This document shows positions 7,128 through 15,868 of a DNA stretch of 64,000 nucleotides, one piece after another (positions within the stretch are counted from its first letter, which is position 1; every line of letters begins with the position of its first letter). The stretch is from positions 49,460 through 113,459 of the forward strand of contig JAFQDM010000022.1 of the NCBI GenBank assembly GCA_017416065.1, written 5' to 3'. The position numbers were made by a program, and so were the translations under genes. This DNA is from Ruminococcus sp. (GTDB lineage Bacteria; Bacillota; Clostridia; Oscillospirales; Acutalibacteraceae). The notes below the pieces were generated by a model. It ran no database searches, was not told where the DNA came from, and worked only from the letters and a program-made list of their open reading frames with translations.

Positions 7128-8543
7128 TTATTTGATTATTATTTCCCGATTGGCAAAGCGCTGTGCTTCGTCGCTGTCGTGGGTAACAATGGCAACTGCT
7201 CTGCCTTTGAGGTGTTCAAACACCCTGCGTGCAGTCTCTTGCCTGAGCTCCTCGTCAAGACCCGTGAAGGGTTCATCAAGAAACACCACGTCTCCCCTGC
7301 CTGCAAGAGTTCTTGCAATGGCAAGGCGGCGCTTCATACCTCCGCTGAGCTCCTCCGGATACATATTCTCCGTACCCTGCAAGGATACAAGGGACAAAAG
7401 CATCTGTGCATCTGCACAAGGGTTCACAAAAAGTATATTCTCCTTCACCGTCAGCCAGGGCAACAGCCTGTCCTCCTGAAACAGAAAGCTTACTCCGCCC
7501 TGCAGATTCACCCGACCTCTGTCCGCCTTGGTAAGTCCTGCTAAAATCATAAGCAGAGTCGTCTTGCCTGTGCCCGAAGCACCCCTCACCGCCACAACGT
7601 CTGAAGGGGAAATCTCCACGTCCACATTCTGAAGCACCGGGTTTTCTCCGTATGCCTTGCTGATGCCTTCGCCAACAACATATCCTCTGTGCTCAAGGCT
7701 TTCAGCTTTTGGTTTTTCGCATTCCTTTACTCTTACCGGCAGGTGGAGAGTCGACTTTTTAAGCGCCCATACCACAACACGCTCAAAGATTATGCTGAGT
7801 ATGACCACTACAACAGTCCAGGCAAATTTACCCTCGGAATCGAGGTACACCTTGGCGTTGTTGAGCTGTTGTCCGACAGAGCCCTGAGTAGAGCCCAATA
7901 TCTCTGCGGCAATACCAGACTTCCACGCAAGGCCTAAGGCCGTGGAAGCTCCTGCTATAAAGAACGGATACACTGAAGGAACGTAGATGTGCAGAAGCCT
8001 TGAGAATGCACCCACAGAAAAGCTTCTGGACATTTCCAGCAGCTTTTTGTCTGTATTCTTAATCCCTTCAAAGGTATTCCCCCAGATTATGGGAAACACC
8101 ATAAGTCCTACAATAAACAAGGGCACCTGCTGATTTGTAACCCACACGATAATGATGACCGTCAAAGATGCAACGGGGGTTGCCCTTGCAATGCTGATCA
8201 CGGGCTTGAGCAAAGCATATAGCAGCTTTGACATATAGGTTGCAACGGCAAGTATAAGCCCTATGAAAACTCCGCACAAATAGCCTGCAAGTATCCTCAG
8301 CACAGTGGAGCCGGTTATGCTCCAGAAATCTGAGCTGCTCACAAGCTCCAGCACTCTTCTCCCCGTGCCCAGAGGCGATGGAATAATAATATCCAGCCCC
8401 ACGTTGGTATACACCAATTGCCACAAAAGCACCCAAAAGGCAAAAACCCCCATGGTAATGAGGGTTTTCCTTATAATATTTTTAATTGTAAGTTTTTCTT
8501 TTTTCTCTTTAGTCTTCAACGTAGTTGTAGTAGAAGTTGTCAT
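7128..8543 (-). CDS. Fused ABC transporter permease-ATPase (nitrate/sulfonate/taurine type)
   Basis: 471 residues. Residues about 25-270 form a BPD-type permease with about six membrane spans and the EAA-like loop (EMSRSFSVGAFSRLLHIYVPSV), related to SsuC/TauC permeases. Residues about 285-471 are an ABC ATPase: Walker A GASGTGKTT, Q-loop FLFQEDRLLPW, signature LSGGMKRRLAIA, Walker B VVFLDEPF and the switch His in IVTHDSDEA. These are normally two polypeptides. The start overlaps the end of the binding-protein gene by 35 bases and has GGAGG 11 bases upstream, suggesting translational coupling. Substrate not determinable. Confidence 0.9.
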   Translation of the reverse strand: MTTSTTTTLKTKEKKEKLTIKNIIRKTLITMGVFAFWVLLWQLVYTNVGLDIIIPSPLGTGRRVLELVSSSDFWSITGSTVLRILAGYLCGVFIGLILAVATYMSKLLYALLKPVISIARATPVASLTVIIIVWVTNQQVPLFIVGLMVFPIIWGNTFEGIKNTDKKLLEMSRSFSVGAFSRLLHIYVPSVYPFFIAGASTALGLAWKSGIAAEILGSTQGSVGQQLNNAKVYLDSEGKFAWTVVVVILSIIFERVVVWALKKSTLHLPVRVKECEKPKAESLEHRGYVVGEGISKAYGENPVLQNVDVEISPSDVVAVRGASGTGKTTLLMILAGLTKADRGRVNLQGGVSFLFQEDRLLPWLTVKENILFVNPCADAQMLLSLVSLQGTENMYPEELSGGMKRRLAIARTLAGRGDVVFLDEPFTGLDEELRQETARRVFEHLKGRAVAIVTHDSDEAQRFANREIIIK

Positions 8544-9564
8544 CAGGCAATGTACCTCCTACGGATGCAGGCTTTGCATCATAAAGCACCTGAAGATTTT
8601 CCTTAACAAGAGCCTTCATATCATCATTTACAATGAATGTGATATAGCTTGTGGGAATAGCCTTCTTAGCAATGGGTGCTTTGGGAATGATTCCTGCATC
8701 AACGATCATCTGTGCCGCTTCGTCAGAAGCTGTATTTATAAATTCAACGGAATCTGCATAGTCGTCAAGGAATTCGTTGATTCCCCATGCGTTTGTGGTT
8801 ATAGCTTCATTGCGAGCAATTACGCAACCCTGCACAAGCTTTGTGCCGTACTTTGTCTCCCACTCCTTTGTCAGGTCAAGAGCTACAGTAAGCTCTGCGT
8901 TCTGAGCAGTTGAAGAGGTTACGTTAGGCTCGGGCAGAAGTGCTACGTCTGCCTGGCCGGATACGATAAGGGATGCAACGTCGCTGTGCTCGGACTTATA
9001 CTCAACAAATACATCCTCACCTACTGTGAGACCTGAGTCTGCAAGAAGCTTGTTGAGAATAAACTCAGGGGTTGCACCCTGACCTGCAGAAACGATGGTC
9101 TTTCCTCTTAAGTCCTCAATGGAATTAACCTCTGTGCCGTTTGTTACGATGTAGGTAACTCCAAGAGTGTTAACAGCTAAGATCTTAACTCCGCCGTTTG
9201 TTCTGCTGTAGAGTACGGATGCAAGGTTAACGGGACAAGCGGCAATATCTGCATCACCGTTAATGATAGCTGCCGTGATCTCATCAGGAGCAGAAACAAC
9301 AGTAAAGTTGTACTCAGAGTCATCATCATTACCCTCTGTGATCATCTCTGCCATACCCATACCTGTGGGTCCCTTGAGTGTGTAAACATTCAAAGGCTCA
9401 ACGCCTCTGGGAGGAGCTGTAGGAGCCTCAGTTGCTTCAGTTGCCTCTGTGGGAGCAACGGTTGTCGTCTGTGTGTTTTCCTCTCCTTTGCCTGCGCATG
9501 CTGCAAGAGACATCATCATTACAAGTGCAAGCACAAGAGAAAGAATTGAAAGTGTTCTTTTCAT
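8509..9564 (-). CDS. ABC transporter substrate-binding lipoprotein (SsuA/THI5-like)
   Basis: 351 residues with a lipoprotein signal (MKRTLSILSLVLALVMMMSLAAC, lipobox LAAC) and a Thr/Pro/Glu-rich linker (residues about 30-52). The rest is a periplasmic-binding-like fold of the nitrate/sulfonate/thiamine-precursor group (INGDADIAACPVNLASVLYSR, LRGKTIVSAGQGATPEFILNKLL, LIVSGQADVALLPEPNVTS). The start follows AGGAGG. It is first in the operon, with a consensus promoter at 9592-9620, and is followed by the fused permease-ATPase. It delivers an unidentified small anion or base to the transporter. Confidence 0.9.
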   Translation of the reverse strand: MKRTLSILSLVLALVMMMSLAACAGKGEENTQTTTVAPTEATEATEAPTAPPRGVEPLNVYTLKGPTGMGMAEMITEGNDDDSEYNFTVVSAPDEITAAIINGDADIAACPVNLASVLYSRTNGGVKILAVNTLGVTYIVTNGTEVNSIEDLRGKTIVSAGQGATPEFILNKLLADSGLTVGEDVFVEYKSEHSDVASLIVSGQADVALLPEPNVTSSTAQNAELTVALDLTKEWETKYGTKLVQGCVIARNEAITTNAWGINEFLDDYADSVEFINTASDEAAQMIVDAGIIPKAPIAKKAIPTSYITFIVNDDMKALVKENLQVLYDAKPASVGGTLPDDNFYYNYVED

Positions 9565-9591
9565 AATTATATACCTCCTATTGATTTTTCA

Positions 9592-9620
9592 TATATATTA
9601 TAATATAATTTACTTGTCAA
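9592..9620 (-). promoter_or_regulatory. Promoter of the ABC uptake operon
   Basis: Minus strand TTGACA (9615-9620), 17-base spacer, TATATA (9592-9597). Confidence 0.7.
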
Positions 9621-9624
9621 ATTC

Positions 9625-9638
9625 GTTGCCACAGCAAC
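9625..9638. promoter_or_regulatory. Inverted repeat GTTGC-CACA-GCAAC, candidate Crp/Fnr site
   Basis: A perfect 5-bp-arm inverted repeat lies immediately upstream of the -35 box of the ABC operon and 27 bases before the Crp/Fnr start codon. Position fits an activator site for the divergent operon or autoregulation. Confidence 0.4.
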
Positions 9639-9664
9639 CAAGCAATAATCCTTCGGGTGACATT

Positions 9665-10354
9665 ATGAAAAAATACTATTCTATTATGAAATCAAGTCTG
9701 CCTTTTAAAGATTTTGGCACAGATGAACTTGAATACGTTGTAAAAAAACTCAACCTCTCCCTCAGCAGTTTTCCAAAGGGAGCTGTAATCTTCAGTCAGG
9801 GCGACACCGTAACCCATGCAGGGGTGATACTTGAAGGCTCGGTCATTGCAGAAAGCGTTTCCTACTCAGGCGAGCGAAGAATAATCCAGACTCATTCAGA
9901 AGGGGCGCTCTTCGGCGACGTGCTTATGTCTTCACAAAGTCAGCCCACCCCCGTGAGCGTAATTGCAAGAGAGGACTCCTCGGTAGTATTTCTGAGCTTT
10001 GAATCCATAGCGGAGAATGCCTGTGACCCCCTGTGCCGCAGGGTGCTCACCAATATGCTCCACGGCATTGCAGACAAATTCTGGGAGCTCAACCGCAAGA
10101 TAGCCTACCTCTCCTGCAGAGCTCTGCGTGGAAGAATCGCCATGTTCCTGCTTGATATGCAAAAAAAGCACCAAAGCTCCACCTTTCACCTGCCCTACAG
10201 CAGAGAAGAGCTTGCCTCTGTGCTTGGGGTAAACCGCACCGCCCTCTCCAGAGAGCTGAGCAGAATGCAGCAAGAGGAGATCCTCAGTTTTTACAAAAGC
10301 TCTTTCAAAATAACTAACGCAGAAAAGCTCAGAAACTGCATCGGAGGCAATTGA
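9665..10354 (+). CDS. Crp/Fnr-family transcriptional regulator
   Basis: 229 residues from the ATG at 9665 (MKKYYSIMKSSLPF); the ribosome site is weak (GGGTGA). The N-terminal half is a cyclic-nucleotide-binding-type beta barrel (FPKGAVIFSQGDTVTHAGVILEGSVIAESV, GALFGDVLMSS). The C-terminal winged helix has the Crp signature (SREELASVLGVNRTALSRELSRM, then GILSF-like EEILSFYKS). No Fnr-type N-terminal cysteine cluster is seen, so it is not an Fe-S oxygen sensor. It is divergent from the ABC uptake operon and translationally close to the phosphoesterase gene. Confidence 0.9.
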   Translation: MKKYYSIMKSSLPFKDFGTDELEYVVKKLNLSLSSFPKGAVIFSQGDTVTHAGVILEGSVIAESVSYSGERRIIQTHSEGALFGDVLMSSQSQPTPVSVIAREDSSVVFLSFESIAENACDPLCRRVLTNMLHGIADKFWELNRKIAYLSCRALRGRIAMFLLDMQKKHQSSTFHLPYSREELASVLGVNRTALSRELSRMQQEEILSFYKSSFKITNAEKLRNCIGGN

Positions 10355-10355
10355 T

Positions 10356-11225
10356 ATGAAGAATCCGTGGTATAAAAGAAAGGCATCCCTGCTTCTGCTG
10401 ATGTTTACTGTTACAGCAATCGCCTTCATCATTGGCGGAATGATCTGCAATAAAGACTTAAGACTCAGCAAATATACCGTTACCTCACAGGATCTGCCCC
10501 ACAGCTTCCAAGGGTTCAGAATTGCACAGGTTTCTGACCTGCACAACCGCACCCTGGGTAAAGATAACAAAAAGCTGCTGAGTATGCTGAGGGAATGCAA
10601 GCCCGATATAATAGTTATGACGGGAGATATCATAGACAGCCGCACCCCTAAGGTCAGCATTGCAACAGACTTTGCTCAGGAGGCGGCAAAGATAGCTCCC
10701 TGCTACTACGTGCCGGGCAACCACGAGGCACGGGTCCCCGAGGATTTTGAAGCGCTCCTTGCAGGTCTTGGGTCAGCAGGAATAAAGGTCCTGCGCAACG
10801 AGAGCACAAAGCTCGAGAAGGACGGGGAATACATTACCCTGCTGGGCGCAGATGACCCGTGGTTTGCAAACGGCAATACCAGTCGGTATGACACACAATA
10901 TATGAGAGATACACTTGACAGCATTGCTCTCGGAAACGAAGATGAATTCACCCTCTTGCTGTCTCACAGACCCGAGCTCTTTGAGGCTTATGCACAGCAC
11001 CACATTGACCTTACTCTCTCAGGTCACGTTCACGGCGGACAGATCCGTCTGCCCTTTGTGGGAGGTCTGTACGGTCCCAACCAAGGACTCCTTCCAACCT
11101 ACGACAAAGGCCTGTATACAAAGGATAACTCCAATATGATAGTAAGCAGCGGCGTGGGAAACTCCCTGTTCCCTCTGAGGATATTCAACCCTCCCGAGGT
11201 GGTACTGGTTGAACTGCAGAAATAA
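10356..11225 (+). CDS. Membrane-anchored metallophosphoesterase (YkuE/LpxG-like)
   Basis: 289 residues. An N-terminal membrane anchor (LLLLMFTVTAIAFIIGGMI) is followed by a calcineurin-like phosphoesterase domain with the canonical metal-binding motifs: QVSDLHN, MTGDIIDS, VPGNHE, LSHRPE and GHVHGGQ. The family includes lipid pyrophosphatases and cell-wall-associated phosphodiesterases. It starts 2 bases after the Crp/Fnr stop with its GGAGG inside the upstream gene, so the two are co-translated. Substrate unknown. Confidence 0.9.
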   Translation: MKNPWYKRKASLLLLMFTVTAIAFIIGGMICNKDLRLSKYTVTSQDLPHSFQGFRIAQVSDLHNRTLGKDNKKLLSMLRECKPDIIVMTGDIIDSRTPKVSIATDFAQEAAKIAPCYYVPGNHEARVPEDFEALLAGLGSAGIKVLRNESTKLEKDGEYITLLGADDPWFANGNTSRYDTQYMRDTLDSIALGNEDEFTLLLSHRPELFEAYAQHHIDLTLSGHVHGGQIRLPFVGGLYGPNQGLLPTYDKGLYTKDNSNMIVSSGVGNSLFPLRIFNPPEVVLVELQK

Positions 11226-11243
11226 AAAGCTTATAAGCATAGC

Positions 11244-11279
11244 AAAGCCCCTCCTTGTGCAAGGAGGGGTTTTATTTTA
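11244..11279. terminator. Bidirectional terminator
   Basis: AAAGCCCCTCCTT / AAGGAGGGGTTTT stem-loop between the convergent phosphoesterase and trpS genes; the trpS stop lies at its edge. Confidence 0.85.
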
Positions 11280-12296
11280 TCTGTGTATAAATCCGATCTT
11301 TTTCATTGCCTTGTCAAGGGTGCGCTGTGCAAAGCGGTCTGCAACCTGTGCGGCGGCACGGTAGCTTTCTTCAAGATAAGCTTTGTCCGCAATTAGCTTT
11401 TCGTACTTTTCTCTGATGGGTCTGAGCTCCTCAACAACAGCCTCGCCGACTGTCATCTTAAAGTCGCCGTAGCCCTTGCCCTCAAACTCAGCGGTGATCT
11501 CGTCTGCAGATTTACCCGTTACTGCAGAGTAGATACCTATAAGGTTGTTGACCCCGTCTTTGCCCTCGCCAATGCAGACCTTTGCCTCGCTGTCGGTTAC
11601 GGCGCGCTTGAACTTACGCATAATAGTGTCTGCATCATCAAGAAGAGATACACAAGCGTTCACGTTCTCATCAGACTTGCTCATCTTTCTTGTGGGATCC
11701 TGCAGGCTCATAACACGGGCGCCGTTTGTGGGAATGAATCCCTCCGGCACGGTGAACACCCCTGAGTATCTGCCGTTGAATCTCTCTGCAATGTCACGGG
11801 CAAGCTCCAGATGCTGCTTCTGGTCTGCACCAACGGGCACCAGGTCTGCCTGATAAAGGAGAATATCCGCCGCCATAAGGGTGGGGTATGTAAAAAGTCC
11901 TGCGTTTATATTATCCGCATGCTTTGCAGATTTATCCTTGAACTGCGTCATTCTGGAAAGCTCGCCAAACTGAGTATAGCAGTTGAGGATCCATGCCATC
12001 TGTGCGTGTGCAGGCACGTGGCTCTGAATAAAGAACACACTTTTCTCTGCGTCAATGCCGCAGGCAAGAATGGAGGCGTAAGCCTCAAGCACATTCTTCC
12101 TCATTGCGGCAGGCTCCTGACGCACGGTGATGGTGTGCAGGTCTGCCAGGGTGTAGATGCAGTTTTTGTCCTCTTCGTTCTGCATAATGACCCAATTTCT
12201 CAGCGCTCCCAGGTAATTTCCCAGGGTAATTGCACCTGAGGGCTGAATAGCACTGTATACTATCTTCTTTTTCTCTGTATTAACTGTCTGTTCCAT
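11277..12296 (-). CDS. trpS: Tryptophanyl-tRNA synthetase
   Basis: 339 residues, the normal length for bacterial TrpRS. Class I synthetase motifs are present: the HIGH-equivalent in IQPSGAITLGNYLGAL and the KMSKS loop in RKMSKSDENV. Other family blocks are YTLADLHTIT, QSHVPAHAQMAWIL, YPTLMAADILLYQADLVPVGADQKQHLELARDIA. It charges tRNA-Trp in the cytoplasm. The start follows AAGGAG. It is downstream of an aminotransferase gene on the same strand (31-base gap), so they may share a transcript. No T-box leader was recognised upstream. Confidence 0.97.
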   Translation of the reverse strand: MEQTVNTEKKKIVYSAIQPSGAITLGNYLGALRNWVIMQNEEDKNCIYTLADLHTITVRQEPAAMRKNVLEAYASILACGIDAEKSVFFIQSHVPAHAQMAWILNCYTQFGELSRMTQFKDKSAKHADNINAGLFTYPTLMAADILLYQADLVPVGADQKQHLELARDIAERFNGRYSGVFTVPEGFIPTNGARVMSLQDPTRKMSKSDENVNACVSLLDDADTIMRKFKRAVTDSEAKVCIGEGKDGVNNLIGIYSAVTGKSADEITAEFEGKGYGDFKMTVGEAVVEELRPIREKYEKLIADKAYLEESYRAAAQVADRFAQRTLDKAMKKIGFIHR

Positions 12297-12327
12297 AGTC
12301 TGTAATCTCCTTAGAGTATCTTATGTA

Positions 12328-13512
12328 TTAAAGAGTTTCTGCAAGCTGTCCCAATATCTCAATTCCCTTTTTGAGCTGTTCGTCTGTGGGAGTAGAGAAG
12401 TTGATTCTGAAATCGTGGGAAACCTGATTTTCGTCTGTGAGGAATGCCGTGCCGGGCACAACGCAAACCTTTGCCTTTACTGCATCCATACAGAACTTCT
12501 GCATATCCACATGCTCGGGAAGTGTGCACCAGATAAAAAGTCCTCCGTCTATCTCGCCAAAGGTGATCTTACCCTTCAGGTTTGCACGCAGAAGCTCCAT
12601 GGTGTACTCTGCCTTTTTGGAATACAGCTTTCTTAAATACTCAAGATGACCCTTAAAGTCATATTTTGTCATAAACTCGTGACACAGCACCTGTGACCAC
12701 ATATTTGTGTGAACGTCACTGCCCTGCTTGCAAACCACCATCTTCTGAGTGACCTCCTGAGGAGCCACAAACCAACCCACGCGCATACCGGGAGAGATAA
12801 CCTTGGAGAAGGAGCCTGCGTATACCACGATGCCGTCCTCGTCCATAGATTTGATGGTGGGCAGAGTTTCTCCTCTGTAACGAAGCTCTCCGTAGGGATT
12901 ATCCTCCAGAATAAGCACATTGTACTTCTTTGCAAGCTCGTAAAGCTTGCGGCGCTTCTCAAGGCTCATTGTGATGCCTGAGGGATTCTGGAAGGTGGGG
13001 ATAGTGTAAATAAATCTGATTTTGTTATGAGTGCTGAGAGTTTTCTCCAGCTCCTCCATATTCATTCCGTCTGCCTCCATGGGAACTCCCAGAAGCTTTG
13101 CACCATAGCTGCGGAAGGTGTTGAGCGAGCCGATAAACGAAGGAGCCTCACAAACTATTTCGTCCCCCTCATTCACAAGGGACTTGGTCATAAGGTCCAT
13201 AACCTGCTGTGCACCTGAGGTCACAATAAGCTCGTCAAACTCTCTGCCTATGCCGTAATCTTCCTTCATATGCTTCTTGAGCGATTCTCTTAAGGGAAGA
13301 TAGCCCTCTGTAAGTCCGTACTGAAGTGCCAGCACAGGATTCTCTCTCATAAGTCTTTCGGAAATCTCCGCAAGCTCCTTTGCAGGGAAAGCATCGGGTG
13401 CAGGGTTGCCTGCAGAGAGAGAGACCACCTCGGGGTCTGCGGCATACTTAAAGATCTCTCTGATTGCAGAGGGCTTAAGTCCGCAGATTCTATTTGCAAA
13501 TGAATAATCCAT
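12328..13512 (-). CDS. PLP-dependent aminotransferase, class I/II (2-aminoadipate/aromatic type)
   Basis: 394 residues from the ATG at 13512 (MDYSFANRICGLKPSAIREI); the frame extends 16 residues upstream without support. Fold type I aminotransferase features include VSLSAGNPAPDAFP, TSGAQQVMDL, IYTIPTFQNPSG, LILEDNPYGELRY and the PLP-lysine segment YAGSFSKVISPGMRVGW. The N-terminal ISREIFK-like start and fold match the LysN/aromatic aminotransferase group. It transfers amino groups between amino acids and 2-oxo acids; the donor is not identifiable. It is upstream of trpS on the same strand. Confidence 0.9.
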   Translation of the reverse strand: MDYSFANRICGLKPSAIREIFKYAADPEVVSLSAGNPAPDAFPAKELAEISERLMRENPVLALQYGLTEGYLPLRESLKKHMKEDYGIGREFDELIVTSGAQQVMDLMTKSLVNEGDEIVCEAPSFIGSLNTFRSYGAKLLGVPMEADGMNMEELEKTLSTHNKIRFIYTIPTFQNPSGITMSLEKRRKLYELAKKYNVLILEDNPYGELRYRGETLPTIKSMDEDGIVVYAGSFSKVISPGMRVGWFVAPQEVTQKMVVCKQGSDVHTNMWSQVLCHEFMTKYDFKGHLEYLRKLYSKKAEYTMELLRANLKGKITFGEIDGGLFIWCTLPEHVDMQKFCMDAVKAKVCVVPGTAFLTDENQVSHDFRINFSTPTDEQLKKGIEILGQLAETL

Positions 13513-13761
13513 AAAATCACGCTTTCTATAAAATTTGGCTATACATCTGTATTTTACCACACAATATGCTTTTGTGCAATAAATTTGGCTTCTTTTCTTA
13601 TATTCTGTAACATTACTTAAATATTTAAAGCTGAAAAAATTACAATAAACCGCAGTTTTATCACAATTTCTTTACTTTTATTGCCTTTTGACTTATATGT
13701 ATATTATACTTTACTATGTAAAATTATTTCTGCCTAAATCTTAAATCGGAGGCGACAAAAC
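13513..13761. other. Divergent AT-rich intergenic region
   Basis: About 250 bases between the aminotransferase and the DHHW gene. Very AT-rich, with TTGACT near 13697 followed by TATAT/TATACT elements suggesting a plus-strand promoter, but no spacing is clearly better than the others. No ORF or RNA recognised. Confidence 0.4.
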
Positions 13762-15072
13762 GTGAAACGAAAAAAGGATGAGTACTTCATAGGTATGGTA
13801 GACAGCTTCGCTGCAAGCCAAAGATACTCACGAAACAGAAAGAAAAACAAAAGGAAGCTGCTTCTCAAGCGCGGCCTCATAATTGCCCTTTGTTGCGCAG
13901 CAGTTGCGGCAATTGCGGCACTTGTATGGTTCTGCATTGTTCCTGCGGTGGGCTCGCTGTTCGCAGGCTCGACCGCTGACGAAGCAACCCCCGACAGCGC
14001 ACCTGCAGCAGTTGAGGAGGTAACCACTACTCCCGTGCAGGAAACAACAGAGCCTGTCACCACAGAGCCTGCCACAACCGTTCCGCCTACAACGGCACCG
14101 CCTGAGACCACGGCGCCCACAGAAGCTCCTGCTGATACAGAGGAGTTTATTGCTCCCGTAATCAAGGACGACGGAAAAGACGGCACCCTGTACTCCTCTA
14201 CCCTGTATCTGTACAAAAAAGCAGGCTACAACCTATTTGGAAGCACAAACAAGGTTGCAAAGAACTACGCAAAGGCTGTAAACGATATTGCAAAAACTCT
14301 TGATAAAAAAGTCAAGGTCTACAATATGGTGGTTCCCAACCACACGGAGTTCGGTCTGCCCACACGAATCGCAAAGGATATCGGCTGTACCTCTCAGGCT
14401 GACAACATCAAGACCATCAACGAAAACCTGAGCAGCAAAATTCAGCCCATCAACTGCTACAACGCACTCTCAACCCATAACGACGAGTACATATACTACA
14501 ACACGGATCACCATTGGACAAGTCTGGGCGCTTACTACGCATACACGGCATTCTGTGAGCAGACAGACAAAACTCCCATTGATATCAAAGACCTTAAGAA
14601 AAACTCCATAGGAGGCTTCACGGGTTCTTTCTACACCCTTTCAGGCTCAGGAGATCTGTACTCAAATGCAGACACAGTAGAGTACTATGACCTGCCTGTT
14701 AAAACATCTGCAAAGATGCGTGAGAGAATGAACTCCTCCACCATCAACTGCGATGTTTACTATCCTGCCTCCACCTCAGGCACCCTGACCTACGGTGTGT
14801 TCTGCTGGGGCGACACAGCACAGTTTGTCATCAACACCTCTGCTGACACAGGCAAGAAGATCGCTGTTGTAAAGGATTCCTACGGCAACGCCTTTGCACC
14901 CTTCCTCACAGCTCACTACGACGAGGTGCACCTGCTGGATTACAGATATTACAGCGGCAAGCTGAACGATTATCTGAAGTCTAACGGTATTGACGAGGTG
15001 CTTATCCTCAACAACACCATGTCTGCCAACAGCACATCTCAGGTTGCAACGATGAAAAGCTCTCTGAGCTAA
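13762..15072 (+). CDS. DHHW-family surface protein (SGNH/AlgX-like) with membrane anchor
   Basis: 436 residues. Start is a GTG at 13762, 9 bases after GGAGG. A Lys/Arg-rich cytoplasmic N-terminus (about 36 residues) precedes one membrane span (LIIALCCAAVAAIAALVWFC), then a Thr/Pro/Glu linker (residues about 70-130) and a catalytic-type domain. That domain has the family signature TDHHWTSLGAYYAY and VVKDSYGNAFAPFLTAHYDEVHLLDYRYY, as in AlgX/AlgJ-like proteins that take part in O-acetylation of polysaccharides. A second, unlinked DHHW gene with its MBOAT partner lies nearby at 15869-18421 on the opposite strand. Confidence 0.85.
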   Translation: MKRKKDEYFIGMVDSFAASQRYSRNRKKNKRKLLLKRGLIIALCCAAVAAIAALVWFCIVPAVGSLFAGSTADEATPDSAPAAVEEVTTTPVQETTEPVTTEPATTVPPTTAPPETTAPTEAPADTEEFIAPVIKDDGKDGTLYSSTLYLYKKAGYNLFGSTNKVAKNYAKAVNDIAKTLDKKVKVYNMVVPNHTEFGLPTRIAKDIGCTSQADNIKTINENLSSKIQPINCYNALSTHNDEYIYYNTDHHWTSLGAYYAYTAFCEQTDKTPIDIKDLKKNSIGGFTGSFYTLSGSGDLYSNADTVEYYDLPVKTSAKMRERMNSSTINCDVYYPASTSGTLTYGVFCWGDTAQFVINTSADTGKKIAVVKDSYGNAFAPFLTAHYDEVHLLDYRYYSGKLNDYLKSNGIDEVLILNNTMSANSTSQVATMKSSLS

Positions 15073-15109
15073 GATTCTGAACGTTAGAATTTAGCAAGGA
15101 GGGTCAGAT

Positions 15110-15808
15110 ATGATTTCAACAGAAGTTAACGTTACCGTGTACGGCGCAATTTCCGACAACCTGATGTCAGGCTATATTACGGGCAAGGGAATTCAGAATC
15201 AGAATGCATACATAGTAACAAGAAAAGGTACGCAGGAGAATTTTGTGGGAATAGTTACCGCTGTGGCTCAATTTACCGACGGCACACAGCGACCTGTAGT
15301 TGCCATGAAAAACGAGATAATGTACGAGCCGGAGATCCGCGAGAAGCTTTCTGCTTTGCGGCATATGGAGCTGGAAAAGATCAGTTGCCTGTATGAAAAA
15401 TCCTGCGGCGCGGTTATTCTCTACAAAGACGCAAAAACAAACGAATACAGCATTCTGCTGGTAAAAAATCACAACGGCAGATTTTACAGCTTTCCGAAGG
15501 GCCACGTAGAGCTCCGGGAAAACGAAAAGCAAACTGCCATACGTGAGGTCAAGGAAGAGACTGATCTGGACGTAGAGATTCTTGACGGATTCCGTGAGGT
15601 AAGCGACTACTGCCCCTTTGGCAAGATCCGCAAGAGGGTCGTGTTCTTTCTGGCTGTTGCCAAAAGCAACCGCATAAAGATTCAGGAAAGCGAGATCGAC
15701 AGCTACAACTGGGTGCCCTTGAAGGAAGCTGAAAAGGGCTGCACCTACGACAACGACCGCAGGATCATTCACAAGGTACGCAGATACCTTTCAGAGCACA
15801 AAATATAA
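15110..15808 (+). CDS. Nudix hydrolase with N-terminal inorganic-pyrophosphatase-like domain
   Basis: 232 residues; AAGGAGG gives the start. Residues about 95-232 form a Nudix domain with the Nudix box GHVELRENEKQTAIREVKEE, fitting GX5EX7REUXEE. The preceding about 95 residues resemble, in layout, family I soluble inorganic pyrophosphatases (VNVTVYG.., QNAYIVTRKGTQENFVGIVTAV, PVVAMKNEIMYEPEIREKLSALRHMELEKI), but the acidic metal ligands expected near the AYI motif are Gln/Asn here. The product presumably hydrolyses a nucleoside diphosphate derivative; the substrate is unknown. Followed by a terminator. Confidence 0.8.
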   Translation: MISTEVNVTVYGAISDNLMSGYITGKGIQNQNAYIVTRKGTQENFVGIVTAVAQFTDGTQRPVVAMKNEIMYEPEIREKLSALRHMELEKISCLYEKSCGAVILYKDAKTNEYSILLVKNHNGRFYSFPKGHVELRENEKQTAIREVKEETDLDVEILDGFREVSDYCPFGKIRKRVVFFLAVAKSNRIKIQESEIDSYNWVPLKEAEKGCTYDNDRRIIHKVRRYLSEHKI

Positions 15809-15822
15809 TATCCCATATAAGC

Positions 15823-15858
15823 AAAAACACTTCCGAGCAAATTCGGAAGTGTTTCTTT
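15823..15858. terminator. Bidirectional terminator
   Basis: AAACACTTCCGA / TCGGAAGTGTTT stem followed by CTTTGTTT on the plus strand, with an A-run on the other side; it separates the convergent Nudix and DHHW genes. Confidence 0.8.
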
Positions 15859-15868
15859 GTTTATATAA

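Noticed and set aside
8509-8543. Frameshift between the binding protein and the fused transporter
   Set aside because: Both frames are complete with their own start, stop and ribosome site; the 35-base overlap is consistent with translational coupling.
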